Source: DASUPK01 sp035265665
GTDB lineage: Bacteria; Actinomycetota; Thermoleophilia; Solirubrobacterales; 70-9
Assembly (NCBI GenBank): GCA_035265665.1
Contig: DATFOK010000141.1
Span: 1 to 64,000 of the forward strand
DNA: 64,000 nt
Direction of reading: 5' to 3'
Made by a program: the position numbers and the translations under genes. The notes under the pieces were generated by a model, which saw only the letters and a list, made by a program, of their open reading frames with translations, did not search any database and was not told where the DNA came from. Shown in pieces: positions 23,902-32,791 of this stretch. Numbering within the stretch: position 1 is the first letter of the stretch; each line of letters starts with the position of its first letter.

Positions 23902-23923
23902 ATTTATCGAGCGTTCAATAAAT
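23902..23923 (-). promoter_or_regulatory. TetR-like operator upstream of R2lox operon
   Basis: TTTATCGA-GCGT-TCAATAAA (23903-23922), extended by one more A/T pair on each side, is a near-perfect inverted repeat with one mismatch. The TTATTGAACG-like half sites resemble BetI-type TetR operators. It lies 36 bp upstream of the R2lox ATG and also upstream of glyA on the other strand. Confidence 0.6.
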
Positions 23924-23943
23924 GTCAAGTCCGGCCGCCTCGG

Positions 23944-23949
23944 TATCGT
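23944..23949 (+). promoter_or_regulatory. -10-like box of glyA
   Basis: TATCGT ends 9 nt before the glyA ATG. No Shine-Dalgarno sequence is visible between the box and the start, consistent with a leaderless or nearly leaderless mRNA. Confidence 0.3.
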
Positions 23950-23958
23950 GGCCGGGCG

Positions 23959-25239
23959 ATGAGCGAGCTGCCCGACGACTTCCAGACCGCCCACCTCGCG
24001 GAGGTAGACCTGGACATCCAGCGGGTCCTCGACGGCGAGCTCGGGCGCCAGCAGGGGACGCTCGAGATGATCGCCTCGGAGAACTTCGTCCCCCAGGCGG
24101 TGCTGGACGCAGCAGGGTCTGTGCTCACCAACAAGTACGCGGAGGGCTACCCCGGCAAGCGATACTACGGCGGCTGCGAGTGGGTCGACATTGCCGAGCA
24201 ACTGGCAATCGACCGGGCCCTGGAGCTCTTCGGAGCCGAGCACGCCAACGTCCAGCCGCACGCCGGCGCCCAAGCCAACAACGCGGCCTACATGGCGCTG
24301 CTCGACCCGGGCGACACGATCATGGGGATGGCCCTGGACCACGGCGGCCACCTCACCCACGGGATGAAGCTGAACGTCTCGGGCAAGCTCTACGAGGTCG
24401 TCGCCTACCACGTCCGCCGCGAGGACAGGCGCGTCGACATGGACGAGGTCGCCTCGCTCGCGGAGGAGCACAAGCCGAAGGTGATCGTCGCCGGCTGGTC
24501 CGCCTACCCGCGGCAGCTAGATTTCGCCGCCTTCCGAGAGATCGCCGACTCGGTGGGGGCGAAACTGATGGTCGACATGGCGCACTTCGCCGGCCTGGTC
24601 GCGGCCGGCGAGCACCCGAGCCCGGTCCCACACGCCGATGTGGTCACGACGACGATCCACAAGACCCTGTGCGGTCCGCGCAGCGGGATGATCCTCTGCA
24701 AGGAGGAGCTGGCCGCCGACATCAACCGCTCGGTCTTCCCGGGCCAGCAGGGCGGCCCGCTGATGCACATCGTCGCGGCCAAGGCCGTGGCCCTGAAGAT
24801 CGCCCAGAGCGACGAGTTCTCCGAGCGCCAGCGGCAGACCATCGCCAACGCCCAGGCTTTTGCGGACGAGCTGATCGCGGGCGGCATCGACGTTCTGACC
24901 GGAGGCACCGACGTCCACCTCGTGCTCGTCGACCTGACGAACACAGGTCTCGACGGCAAGACCGCCGAGGATCGTCTCGAGGAGGTCGGCATCACGGTCA
25001 ACCGCAACGCGATTCCGTTCGACGAGCGCCCGCCGATGAACCCGTCCGGCCTGCGGATCGGGACCCCCGCGCTCACGACTCGCGGGCTGGTCGAGGACGA
25101 CCTCCGCGAGGTCGCGAGGGTGATCGTCGCGGCGCTCTCCGACGACTTCGATTCGCAGAAGGACTCGCTCCTGGAGCGCTCCCGCGTGCTGATGGAGCGC
25201 TATCCCCTCTATCCCCAGCTCTCAGCAGCAGCGGTCTAG
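23959..25239 (+). CDS. glyA: Serine hydroxymethyltransferase
   Basis: 426 residues from ATG 23959 (MSELPDDFQTAHLAEVDLDI). The PLP lysine lies in VTTTIHKTLCGPRSGMI. LEMIASENFVPQAVLDAAGS, NKYAEGYPGKRYYGGCEWVD, NVQPHAGAQANNAAYMALL and MVDMAHFAGLVAAGEHP are all hallmark segments. It interconverts serine and glycine with tetrahydrofolate, supplying one-carbon units. Its place between tsaC and the ATP synthase region is conserved in many bacteria; here a leftward R2lox operon intervenes. Confidence 0.97.
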   Translation: MSELPDDFQTAHLAEVDLDIQRVLDGELGRQQGTLEMIASENFVPQAVLDAAGSVLTNKYAEGYPGKRYYGGCEWVDIAEQLAIDRALELFGAEHANVQPHAGAQANNAAYMALLDPGDTIMGMALDHGGHLTHGMKLNVSGKLYEVVAYHVRREDRRVDMDEVASLAEEHKPKVIVAGWSAYPRQLDFAAFREIADSVGAKLMVDMAHFAGLVAAGEHPSPVPHADVVTTTIHKTLCGPRSGMILCKEELAADINRSVFPGQQGGPLMHIVAAKAVALKIAQSDEFSERQRQTIANAQAFADELIAGGIDVLTGGTDVHLVLVDLTNTGLDGKTAEDRLEEVGITVNRNAIPFDERPPMNPSGLRIGTPALTTRGLVEDDLREVARVIVAALSDDFDSQKDSLLERSRVLMERYPLYPQLSAAAV

Positions 25240-25248
25240 CCCGGCCCG

Positions 25249-26271
25249 GTGAGGATCTGGGCCGACATGAGTGGGCCGGCGCATGTCCTCGTACTCCGGC
25301 CGATCATCGAGCGCCTTCGAGCACAGGGCCACGAGGTGCTGATCACGGCGCGGGTATACACCCAGACCCTCGAGCTGCTCGACCTCCACGGGATGGACTA
25401 CACGCTCATCGGCAAGCACGGCGGGGCGTCCCGTGCGAGCAAGCTGATCCGGTTGATCCAGCGGACGACCGGCATGCGCCGCTTCGGCAAGGACAAGGGC
25501 TTCGATCTGGCGATCGCCCACGGCTCCAACGACATCGCCATCGCCTCACGGATGCTCGGCATCCCGGAGGCCAACATGCACGACTACGAGTTCGCGGTCA
25601 TGCAGCATCACGTCGGCTGCCGGCTCGCAAAGCGGGTGATCTTCCCGGACTCGGTGCCCGCCGAGCGGCTGAAGCGCTTCGGCGTCACTCCGGACAAGCT
25701 CTTCCAGTACCCCGGGATCAAGGAGGAGTACTACCTCTCGGACTTCGAGGTCGACGAGCAGGCGCTCGAGAAGCTCGGCGTCGACACGGCCCGTGTGGTC
25801 GTCGTGGTCCGGCCGCCACCCGACGTCTCGCTATATCACCGCCGCTCGAACCCGCTCTTTCCGCAGGTGCTGGCGCGAGTAGGCTCTGAGCCCGGTGTCC
25901 ATGCGGTCGTGTTGCCCCGGACCGAGGAGCAGCGGAACTACGTCAAGGAGCTTGCCCTGCCGTCCCTGATCGTTCCGGATCACGCAGTGGAGGCGCAGAG
26001 TCTGGTCGCCCTCGCCGACCTGGTGGTCTCGGCGGGAGGGACGATGAATCGCGAGGCCGTCGCGCTCGGCACCCCGGTCTACACGACCTACGGCGGGCGC
26101 CTCGGTGGGGTCGACGAGGCGCTGATCCGGTCCGGTCGCCTGCGGCCCCTGACCGATCCACGGGCACTCGCGCTCGAGAAGAAGAGCGGTCACGGGGAGC
26201 GGATCCGCCGTGACCCCCAGCTGCTCGTAGACCTGATGCTCGGAGCAGCCGAGCCGGAGGCCACGGCGTGA
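25249..26271 (+). CDS. DUF354 family glycosyltransferase-like protein
   Basis: 340 residues from GTG 25249, ten bases after glyA. The N terminus MRIWADMSGPAHVLVLRPII, then LRAQGHEVLITARVYTQTLELL and DLAIAHGSNDIAIASRMLGI, matches DUF354, a GT-B fold family. The C-terminal half has VVSAGGTMNREAVALGTPVYT, which resembles the nucleotide-sugar site of GT-B enzymes. The reaction is not established. It overlaps the downstream sugar transferase by GTGA, so a role in surface glycan assembly is likely. Confidence 0.85.
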   Translation: MRIWADMSGPAHVLVLRPIIERLRAQGHEVLITARVYTQTLELLDLHGMDYTLIGKHGGASRASKLIRLIQRTTGMRRFGKDKGFDLAIAHGSNDIAIASRMLGIPEANMHDYEFAVMQHHVGCRLAKRVIFPDSVPAERLKRFGVTPDKLFQYPGIKEEYYLSDFEVDEQALEKLGVDTARVVVVVRPPPDVSLYHRRSNPLFPQVLARVGSEPGVHAVVLPRTEEQRNYVKELALPSLIVPDHAVEAQSLVALADLVVSAGGTMNREAVALGTPVYTTYGGRLGGVDEALIRSGRLRPLTDPRALALEKKSGHGERIRRDPQLLVDLMLGAAEPEATA

Positions 26272-26993
26272 GCGCCCCGACACCGGCGCCCGCGCGGAGC
26301 GAGACCGTGCCGGCCGGCTCCCGCGAGGCCGACAGGGGCCTTACGCTCGCCGAGCAGTACTCGGTGATGGCCTCGGAGGCGTTCGCTCCCCGCCGCGTGG
26401 ACATCGTCCTACGCGCGCTCGACCTGATGATCGCGGGGGGCGCGCTCCTGGTCCTCTCGCCGCTGCTCGGACTACTCGCGCTGGCGACCCTGCTCACCTC
26501 GGGGACGCCGGTGCTCTATCGCGGCGAGCGGGTGGGGCGGGCCGGCCGCGTCTTCACCATGTACAAGCTGCGCACGCTGCGGCCGGGGGCCGAGGAGCGA
26601 CTCGGCAACGTCTACGGCGAGGAGCTCAGCCGCCGCACCGAGCAGGAGGTGACCATGGCCGGCAGGGCCGCCCGGCTCACTCATATCGACGAGGTGCCGC
26701 AACTCTTCAACGTGCTTCGCGGCGACATGAGCATGGTCGGCCCGCGGCCGGTGCGGCCCGCGTTCTTCTACCGGCTCGTCGAGGAGGTCCCCCAGTACTG
26801 GCAGCGCCTCGTCGTCAGGCCCGGGGTCACAGGGTTCGCCCAGACCCGGATCACACGCGAGGACTCCTGGGAGGACAAGCTGATCCACGACCTCGAGTAC
26901 ATCGCGGACCGCTCGATCCGCCTCTACCTGCGGGTGCTCGGGGCGACCATGGCCCGGATCATCCGGCTCACCCTGAGCGGGCGGAACCGCTAG
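26268..26993 (+). CDS. Undecaprenyl-phosphate sugar phosphotransferase (bacterial sugar transferase)
   Basis: 241 residues from GTG 26268. One membrane segment lies near residues 48-75 (ALDLMIAGGALLVLSPLLGL). The catalytic domain has RGERVGRAGRVFTMYKLRT, then RLTHIDEVPQLFNVLRGDMS, MVGPRPVRPAF and RPGVTGFAQ, the conserved WcaJ/PglC-like signature. Such enzymes transfer a sugar phosphate from a UDP-sugar to undecaprenyl phosphate, starting a repeat unit on the inner membrane face. It is coupled to DUF354. A hairpin directly follows its stop. Confidence 0.93.
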   Translation: MSAPTPAPARSETVPAGSREADRGLTLAEQYSVMASEAFAPRRVDIVLRALDLMIAGGALLVLSPLLGLLALATLLTSGTPVLYRGERVGRAGRVFTMYKLRTLRPGAEERLGNVYGEELSRRTEQEVTMAGRAARLTHIDEVPQLFNVLRGDMSMVGPRPVRPAFFYRLVEEVPQYWQRLVVRPGVTGFAQTRITREDSWEDKLIHDLEYIADRSIRLYLRVLGATMARIIRLTLSGRNR

Positions 26994-27006
26994 CCCGCTT
27001 AGCGGG
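26994..27006 (+). terminator. Compact hairpin after sugar transferase
   Basis: CCCGC-TTA-GCGGG begins immediately after the stop codon. The 5-bp GC stem has a 3-nt loop and no T tract, so it is at best a weak or attenuating terminator. Confidence 0.4.
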
Positions 27007-27037
27007 ACATAGCCGACGGCCTGTCTCACGCGGGGCA

Positions 27038-27043
27038 TAGGCT
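27038..27043 (+). promoter_or_regulatory. -10 box of DUF3089 gene
   Basis: TAGGCT ends 8 nt before the ATG at 27052. There is no Shine-Dalgarno sequence, which suggests a leaderless mRNA. Confidence 0.4.
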
Positions 27044-27051
27044 GTCGGGCG

Positions 27052-28224
27052 ATGGAGGAGCGGAGCGGGACGCTGCGCAGGTTGGGAATCGTGGTTGGTC
27101 TCGCGCTGGCGCTCGGCTGCCTGCTGGTGCCATCGGCGCTCGCGGCCAAGAAGCCCAAGAAGCACGTCAAGGACACGACCGTCTGGCTCTGCAAGCCGGG
27201 GATCCCCAACAACCCTTGCGAGCCGGGCTTCGACACGACGCTCCTTTCGCCGTCCGGCCAGATCGTCGGGACCGAGTCCGTCGAACCGGATAGCGAGCGG
27301 AAATTCGACTGCTTCTACGTCTATCCGACGGTCAGCGATGACCAGACTACGAACTCGGACCTTTCGATTGACGCCGAGGAGCGCTCGATCGCGCTCTATC
27401 AGGCGGCTCGCTACGGCCTGCATTGTCGCGTGTTCGCGCCGATGTACCGCCAGATCACCCTGGCGGCTCTGTTTAGCGGCAACCCGATTCCCGACGAGGC
27501 CGGGCTGATCGCCTACGACGACGTGCTCGCCGCCTGGAAGAGTTACCTGCGCAACTACAACGGTGGCCGTGGCGTTGTCCTGATCGGTCACTCCCAGGGC
27601 ACCTTCGTGCTTCGCCAGGTGATTCATGACGTCATCGATCCGAAGAAGAAGTCCAGACGGCAGCTGGTCTCGGCGGTGCTGCTGGGTGGCAACGTGACCG
27701 TTCCCGAGGGCGGTACGGTCGGCGGCGACTTCAAGAACATTCCCGCGTGTCGCCAGGCGGAGCAGTTCGGTTGCGCGATCGCCTTCTCCACCTTCAACGC
27801 CCCGGTACCGGCCGACGCGAGATTCGGGCGTCTGAGCGGCACCGGAGACGTGCTCTGCACGAACCCGGCGGCGCTCGGCGGCGGCTCGGCGCTGCTCACC
27901 TCGGTCTTCCCAACACAACCGTTTGCGCCCGGCACGACCATCGGGCTAGCGACTCAGCTCGTCGGCATGCCCACGCCGAGCGGCGCGACGACGTCGTGGT
28001 TCCAGGTGCAGGGCTACACCGGCGCCTGCGATTCGAGCAATGACGCGGACGTGTTGCAGATCAGCCCGGTAGGCGGCGCTCCGGTCCTGAACCCCGTGCC
28101 GGACGCGACCTGGGGGCTGCACCTCGTCGACGCGAACATCGCCCTCGGCAACCTCACCGACGACGTCGCCGTCGAGGCGAACGCCTGGCTCGGGGCGAAC
28201 GGCAAGCCCAAGAAGAAGCGGTAG
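27052..28224 (+). CDS. Secreted DUF3089 alpha/beta hydrolase-like protein
   Basis: 390 residues with a signal peptide (LGIVVGLALALGCLLVPSALA) followed by a Lys-rich stretch. The domain opens TTVWLCKPGIPNNPC and FDCFYVYPTVSDDQTTNSDL, typical of DUF3089. VVLIGHSQGTFVLRQVI, near residue 185, is a serine-hydrolase nucleophile elbow, and a late HLVDANIALG could supply the histidine. It is probably an extracytoplasmic esterase or lipase-like enzyme; the substrate is unknown. The C terminus ends GKPKKKR, a basic tail seen in other secreted proteins here. Confidence 0.85.
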   Translation: MEERSGTLRRLGIVVGLALALGCLLVPSALAAKKPKKHVKDTTVWLCKPGIPNNPCEPGFDTTLLSPSGQIVGTESVEPDSERKFDCFYVYPTVSDDQTTNSDLSIDAEERSIALYQAARYGLHCRVFAPMYRQITLAALFSGNPIPDEAGLIAYDDVLAAWKSYLRNYNGGRGVVLIGHSQGTFVLRQVIHDVIDPKKKSRRQLVSAVLLGGNVTVPEGGTVGGDFKNIPACRQAEQFGCAIAFSTFNAPVPADARFGRLSGTGDVLCTNPAALGGGSALLTSVFPTQPFAPGTTIGLATQLVGMPTPSGATTSWFQVQGYTGACDSSNDADVLQISPVGGAPVLNPVPDATWGLHLVDANIALGNLTDDVAVEANAWLGANGKPKKKR

Positions 28225-28267
28225 GCGAGACACCCTCATCCTCGCGCGAGTGATCCCACCCTCTCTC

Positions 28268-28273
28268 TAGTCT
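28268..28273 (+). promoter_or_regulatory. -10 box of asnB
   Basis: TAGTCT ends 7 nt before the ATG at 28281. No Shine-Dalgarno sequence is present, so a leaderless transcript is likely. Confidence 0.4.
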
Positions 28274-28280
28274 TCCCCGC

Positions 28281-30176
28281 ATGTGCGGGATATGCGGTCT
28301 CGTCAGCCTCGACGGGGCCACGGCCCCGGATCCCGCGGCGCTGGCCGCGATGAACGAGACCCTGGTCCACCGCGGCCCCGACTCGGACGGCAGCCTGATC
28401 GATGGCTCCTGCGGGTTGGCTATGCGCCGCCTCTCGATCATCGATCTCGCCGGCGGCGACCAGCCGATCTCGAACGAGGACGGCCGGATCCAGGTGATCC
28501 AGAACGGCGAGATCTACAACTACCGCGAGCTGATGGAGGAGCTCCGGGGCCGTGGCCACGCCTTCTCCACCCATTGCGACACCGAGGTCCTCGTCCATCT
28601 CTATGAAGAGCGCGGCCCTGCCTTCGTCGAGGACCTGCGCGGGATGTTCGCGATCGCGATCTGGGACGCGCGCCGCGGCCGCCTGATGCTGGCGCGCGAC
28701 CGGTTCGGCATCAAGCCCCTCTACTACCGGGTCGCCGGTGGACAGCTCTCATTCGCCTCTGAACTCAAGGCGCTCCTGCGCCAACCCGGCTTCTCGCGCG
28801 AGATCGACCCGTCGGCACTGGAGGCCTTCCTCTCCTTCAACTCGATCCCGGCGCCGCTCACCATCTTCACCGAGGCGCGCAAGCTGCCGCCGGGGCACAC
28901 GCTCGTGGCGGAGAGGGGGGAGGTCGAGATCCACCGCTACGCCAGGCCCACACCAGTCCCGGCGGACGAGGTGCGCGCCGAGGGCGACGGCTCGCTTGCC
29001 GCGGAGCTCCGCGGGCGCCTACGCGACTCGGTCAGGGCGCACCTGGTCTCGGACGTGCCGGTCGGGGTGCTGCTCTCCGGCGGCATCGACTCCGCGACCC
29101 TCACCGCGCTGGCGGCCGCCGAGAGCGGCTACCGGGTCAGCACCTTCTCGATCGGCTTCGAGGAGCAGTCATTCGACGAGCTCGAGCGGGCGCGACTGGT
29201 CGCAAAGCGCTACGGCACCGACCACCACGAGCTCGTCCTGCGCCCGGACGCCATCGACCTGCTGCCCCGGTTGGTCGAGGCGTTCGACGAGCCGTTCGGC
29301 GACTCCTCGGCGCTCCCCACATATCTGGTCTCCCAGCTGGCCTCGGACACGGTCAAGGTCGTCCTCTCGGGCGAGGGCGGCGACGAGCTCTTCGGCGGCT
29401 ACTACACCTACGTGGCCGACCGGCTGGCGCCGCGGGTCGGCTGGGCCGCCCCGGTCCTGCGGCCGCTGGTCGAGCTGCTGCCGAGTTCATCGGGAAAGGT
29501 GAGCTTCGACTACAAGGCCAAGCGCTTCGTCCGCGGCGCGCATCTGCCGCCGGTGGAGCGCCACCACGCCTGGAAGGAGATCTTCTCGCCCGACGCGCAG
29601 GACGACCTGCTCAGCGCCCCGAGGACCTCCGACCCGCTGGGCGTCTACCGCGCCCGCTACGCGGAGACCGAAGGGGCCGAGGAGCTGGCGCGCCTACAGG
29701 ACCTCGACCTCGGTATCTACCTGGTCGACGACCTGCTGGTCAAGACCGACCGGGCGAGCATGGCCCACTCGCTCGAGGCGCGGGTGCCGTTCCTGGACCA
29801 CGAGGTCGCCGAGCTCGCCCTGGCGCTGGAGACAAAGCAGAAGGTGCGCGGCTTCTCGAAGAAGCGGCTCCTCCGCCGCGCCGCGGAGCCGTTGCTGCCA
29901 CGGGAGATCATCCACGGGCGCAAGCAGGGTTTCTCGATCCCGGTGGCCGCCTGGCTCCGCGGAGATCTCGGGCCGTTCGCCCGCGACGTTCTCTCGCCGG
30001 AGGCGATCGAACGGCAGGGATATCTCGACCCCGCGGCGGTCACACGGGTGCTCGATGACCATATCTCCGGCAAGGAGGACCTCAGCCGGCAGATCTGGGG
30101 ACTGCTCAACTTCACCCTCTGGTTCGACCGCTACGCCCGGGAGCCGGCGACGGCGGCAGCCGGAAAGGCAGGCTGA
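28281..30176 (+). CDS. asnB: Asparagine synthase, glutamine-hydrolysing
   Basis: 631 residues. The N-terminal glutaminase domain starts with the nucleophile Cys2 (MCGICGLVSLDG) and has HRGPDSDG, RRLSIIDL and QNGEIYNYREL. The synthetase domain has the PP-loop VGVLLSGGIDSATLTALAAA and SGEGGDELFGGY. It uses glutamine and ATP to amidate aspartate. Homologues in glycan clusters may amidate or decorate other acids, which is possible here because the next gene (TGATG overlap) is a WecA-type transferase. The long form with QIWGLLNFTLWFDRY at the C terminus is the common bacterial AsnB. Confidence 0.94.
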   Translation: MCGICGLVSLDGATAPDPAALAAMNETLVHRGPDSDGSLIDGSCGLAMRRLSIIDLAGGDQPISNEDGRIQVIQNGEIYNYRELMEELRGRGHAFSTHCDTEVLVHLYEERGPAFVEDLRGMFAIAIWDARRGRLMLARDRFGIKPLYYRVAGGQLSFASELKALLRQPGFSREIDPSALEAFLSFNSIPAPLTIFTEARKLPPGHTLVAERGEVEIHRYARPTPVPADEVRAEGDGSLAAELRGRLRDSVRAHLVSDVPVGVLLSGGIDSATLTALAAAESGYRVSTFSIGFEEQSFDELERARLVAKRYGTDHHELVLRPDAIDLLPRLVEAFDEPFGDSSALPTYLVSQLASDTVKVVLSGEGGDELFGGYYTYVADRLAPRVGWAAPVLRPLVELLPSSSGKVSFDYKAKRFVRGAHLPPVERHHAWKEIFSPDAQDDLLSAPRTSDPLGVYRARYAETEGAEELARLQDLDLGIYLVDDLLVKTDRASMAHSLEARVPFLDHEVAELALALETKQKVRGFSKKRLLRRAAEPLLPREIIHGRKQGFSIPVAAWLRGDLGPFARDVLSPEAIERQGYLDPAAVTRVLDDHISGKEDLSRQIWGLLNFTLWFDRYAREPATAAAGKAG

Positions 30177-31531
30177 TGCCCGACACCATTGACGCCCTCT
30201 TCGCCTTCATCTTCGCCGGCGCGGCGGTCTGGTCTCTGGTGCCCGCGACCGAGTCCCTGGCGGTCCGGATCGGCGCGATCGACTATCCCAACGAGCGCAG
30301 CCTGCACGAGGACCCGACGCCGAAGCTCGGCGGAATCGCCGTGCTGGTGGCAGTGCTGATCGGCGGCACGATCTTCCTGCCCTGGGACCACGAGACCCGA
30401 TCCATCCTCGCCGGCGCGATCGTGATCACCGCGGTCGGGGTCATCGACGACCTGGTCGACCTGCCGGCCGGACTGAAGCTGGTCGGTCAGATCGCGGCGG
30501 CGATCATTCCAGTCGCCTCCGGGGTCACCGTCGACACCTTCACCCTGCCCTTCCTGGGGCGCATCGACCCCGGCTCCGTTCAATTGCTCGACCCGCCCGG
30601 GATCGGTGCCGTCGATCTGGGCCAGGTCCTGACCGTGTTCGGCATCGTGGCCGTCGCCAACGTGATCAATCTGATCGACGGGGTCGACGGGCTGGCCGCC
30701 GGCGTCTGCCTGATCTCGGCCGCTGCGCTCACGGTGATCGCCCTCTCGCTCGACCGCAACGCGGCCGGCGTGCTGGCGGCCGTGACCGCGGGCGCGTCGC
30801 TTGGCTTCCTCCGCCACGGCTTCCCGCCGGCGTCGAGCTTCATGGGGGACACCGGCTCCAACCTGCTCGGCTACCTGATGGCGGTGATCACGGTCCAGGG
30901 AGCGTTGAAGACCAACGCGGTGGTCGCCCTCTTCTTCCCGTTGGCCATCCTCGCCGTTCCGATCCTTGACACCGGCTTCGTCGTCGCCAAGCGAGTCAAG
31001 TACGGGAAGCCGATCTACCGCGCGGACACCGAGCACTTCCACCACCGGATGGCTCGGATCGGCTTCAGCCAGCGACGCACGATCGCTTACCTCTACGGCT
31101 GGACCCTGATCCTCGCGGGCCTGGCGCTCGCCCTCCGCTTCGTCCCGTACACCGACAACCATGGAAACTTCGATCCGCTCTGGACCGTCGTGATGGCCGC
31201 CTGCCTGGTCGCCGCCGCTGTCGCCAGTTTCCGGCTGCTCGCCGCACTCGAGATCCTCAAGCTGCTCAAGGTGCGCAACCGGCAGTGGCGCCGCCGGCTC
31301 GGGCTGGCACAGATCCCCGAGGCGCCCGTCGAGCCGGAGGTTCAGGAGGGGGTCCTGCGCGAAATAGAGACCGGGACGTTCGCCGTGGTCGACCCGGAGA
31401 CCGGCGAGTTCACCGCGGTGGACCCGGACACCGGCGAGATGGAGGCGGTCGAAGAGGATGACGGGGAGGGGGTCAGACCGCCCCGACCGCCCGAGCAACC
31501 TGCTCGCGCCCCCGATACACGCGGCTCATGA
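30176..31531 (+). CDS. WecA/MraY-family undecaprenyl-phosphate GlcNAc-1-phosphate transferase
   Basis: 451 residues, about ten or eleven membrane segments to residue ~370. Catalytic motifs are VIDDLVDLPAGLK (the paired Asp), NVINLIDGVDGLAAG and HFHHRMARIGFSQ. FMGDTGSNLLGYL is also conserved. It loads a sugar-1-phosphate onto undecaprenyl phosphate, the first step of a wall polymer. A ~75-residue C-terminal tail beyond the membrane domain is acidic, with imperfect repeats of DPETGEF / DPDTGEM. The last 59 nt overlap the convergent sigma factor gene, so the end of the tail is constrained by the other strand. ATG overlaps the asnB stop. Confidence 0.93.
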   Translation: MPDTIDALFAFIFAGAAVWSLVPATESLAVRIGAIDYPNERSLHEDPTPKLGGIAVLVAVLIGGTIFLPWDHETRSILAGAIVITAVGVIDDLVDLPAGLKLVGQIAAAIIPVASGVTVDTFTLPFLGRIDPGSVQLLDPPGIGAVDLGQVLTVFGIVAVANVINLIDGVDGLAAGVCLISAAALTVIALSLDRNAAGVLAAVTAGASLGFLRHGFPPASSFMGDTGSNLLGYLMAVITVQGALKTNAVVALFFPLAILAVPILDTGFVVAKRVKYGKPIYRADTEHFHHRMARIGFSQRRTIAYLYGWTLILAGLALALRFVPYTDNHGNFDPLWTVVMAACLVAAAVASFRLLAALEILKLLKVRNRQWRRRLGLAQIPEAPVEPEVQEGVLREIETGTFAVVDPETGEFTAVDPDTGEMEAVEEDDGEGVRPPRPPEQPARAPDTRGS

Positions 31532-31985
31532 TCGTCCCCTGCCGGACCCCGAGGGCTCTGGCCGCCTCCGCGTAGCTCAGGCCCGCCACGTCCACGGCCG
31601 CCACGGCCTCCCGATAGGGCCGCGGAAGCTCGGCGAGGGCATCGAGCACCTCGCCGGCCTCGAACGAGGACTCCGGGTCGCCCTTGGAGGTGCGCGCCGC
31701 CAGCTCCTCGGGTAGTTGCTCGCGCGGATCCGTCGCCTCGCGCCGGCTGCGTTCCTCACGGAGGTGGCTATACCAGGTGTTCCTCAACGCCTTGACGAGG
31801 TATCCGAGGTCGTCCTCGCGTCGCAGGAACCGGGGCCGCGAGAGGACCTTGGCGTAGGTCTCCTGGACGAGATCCTCCGCGAGATCGCGAGATCCGGACA
31901 TCGCGCACGCCGCTCGGAAAAGCGTGTCGATGTGGTCGCCTGCGGTCTCGGGATCAAGCCGGCGTCCCTCCCCTTGGACGAGCAT
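31473..31985 (-). CDS. ECF-type RNA polymerase sigma factor
   Basis: 170 residues. Region 2 is HIDTLFRAACAMSGSRDLAE, DLVQETYAKVLSRPRFLRRE and LGYLVKALRNTWYSHLREE. Region 4 is ALAELPRPYREAVAAVDVAG then YAEAARALGVRQGTIMSRVYR. It lies 5 bp after the gene for a membrane anti-sigma-like protein, so the order is anti-sigma first, the reverse of the common arrangement. Mirror-image ECF-like promoters upstream suggest autoregulation and control of the divergent surface protein. Its 3' end overlaps the WecA-type gene. Confidence 0.92.
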   Translation of the reverse strand: MLVQGEGRRLDPETAGDHIDTLFRAACAMSGSRDLAEDLVQETYAKVLSRPRFLRREDDLGYLVKALRNTWYSHLREERSRREATDPREQLPEELAARTSKGDPESSFEAGEVLDALAELPRPYREAVAAVDVAGLSYAEAARALGVRQGTIMSRVYRGREQVARAVGAV

Positions 31986-31990
31986 CGCGG

Positions 31991-32773
31991 TCAGAACGGC
32001 ACCGCCCCATCGCCCTTCCAGGACGCCAGCTTGAGCAGCTCACGGTCGCCGACATCCGACGCGGAGAGCACGCAGGTCCGGCCGTTCCGCCACCAGGTGA
32101 CCACCCGGCGATCGCGATCGGCGAGCGCGTGCAGGGTGACGCCGTTGCGCTTGGTCGTGCTCGCGTCGCTGGGCGCGGCGATTCCGTCGCCGGAGACGAT
32201 CGTGTAGGCGATTCGCTTCCCGTCGTGCGCGTAGAGCACGGTCCGTGCCTCGCGATCGCCGAGCCGGTCGGAGCGCGTGCCCACCTGTCGCCAGCCGAAC
32301 TCCTTGGTCAAGTTGGGGAACGGGACCCCCTCGACGTTCGCGGCGAGCAGCTTCTGGCTGTCGGGGTCCACCGTGACCGGACCGGTCGGGGGTCGCTCGG
32401 CGAGCCGGGAGGCCTCCAAGACCGATGGCGCTTCCGAGCCGGTCGGTAGGACGAGGATCGCAGCGGCTGCCGCCGCCACGACTCCGGCCAGGGCACCGGC
32501 GAGTGCGAAGCCCGGTCGGCGCACGCGGCGCGGCGAAGTCGCGGCCTCAGCGGCGATCCGCGTCCTCAGGGACGCGGGCGCCTCCAAGCTGAGCCCGCGA
32601 AGTGCGGTTGCACCAGCGCGCTGGCGCTCGAAGGCAGCGCGCAGGGTGGGAGATGCGGCGAGCCGGGCCTCTAGTTCCGCCCGCCGGTCGTCCTCGAGCG
32701 AACCGTCAGCAAGGGAGACGAGCTCGCGCTGCGTCCGCTCGTCGAGGTCTCTGTGTGATTGATCTCCGCTCAT
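31991..32773 (-). CDS. Membrane anti-sigma factor-like protein lacking zinc motif
   Basis: 260 residues. The N-terminal helical part (HRDLDERTQRELVSLADGSL, RRAELEARLAASPTLRAAFE) resembles anti-sigma domains but has no HxxxCxxC zinc ligands. A basic patch (SPRRVRRPG) precedes one membrane helix, FALAGALAGVVAAAAAAILV, near residues 90-110. The extracytoplasmic domain (~150 residues) includes PFPNLTKEFGWRQVGTRSDR and YAHDGKRIAYTIVSGDG. It precedes its probable sigma partner in the transcript. The start is the ATG (MSGDQSHRDL). Confidence 0.8.
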   Translation of the reverse strand: MSGDQSHRDLDERTQRELVSLADGSLEDDRRAELEARLAASPTLRAAFERQRAGATALRGLSLEAPASLRTRIAAEAATSPRRVRRPGFALAGALAGVVAAAAAAILVLPTGSEAPSVLEASRLAERPPTGPVTVDPDSQKLLAANVEGVPFPNLTKEFGWRQVGTRSDRLGDREARTVLYAHDGKRIAYTIVSGDGIAAPSDASTTKRNGVTLHALADRDRRVVTWWRNGRTCVLSASDVGDRELLKLASWKGDGAVPF

Positions 32774-32791
32774 GCGTGTCCCACCGATGAA

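Noticed and set aside
23922..25889. 655-codon frame overlapping glyA and the DUF354 gene
   Set aside because: Arg/Pro/Gly-rich shadow of two genes with clear family motifs in another frame.
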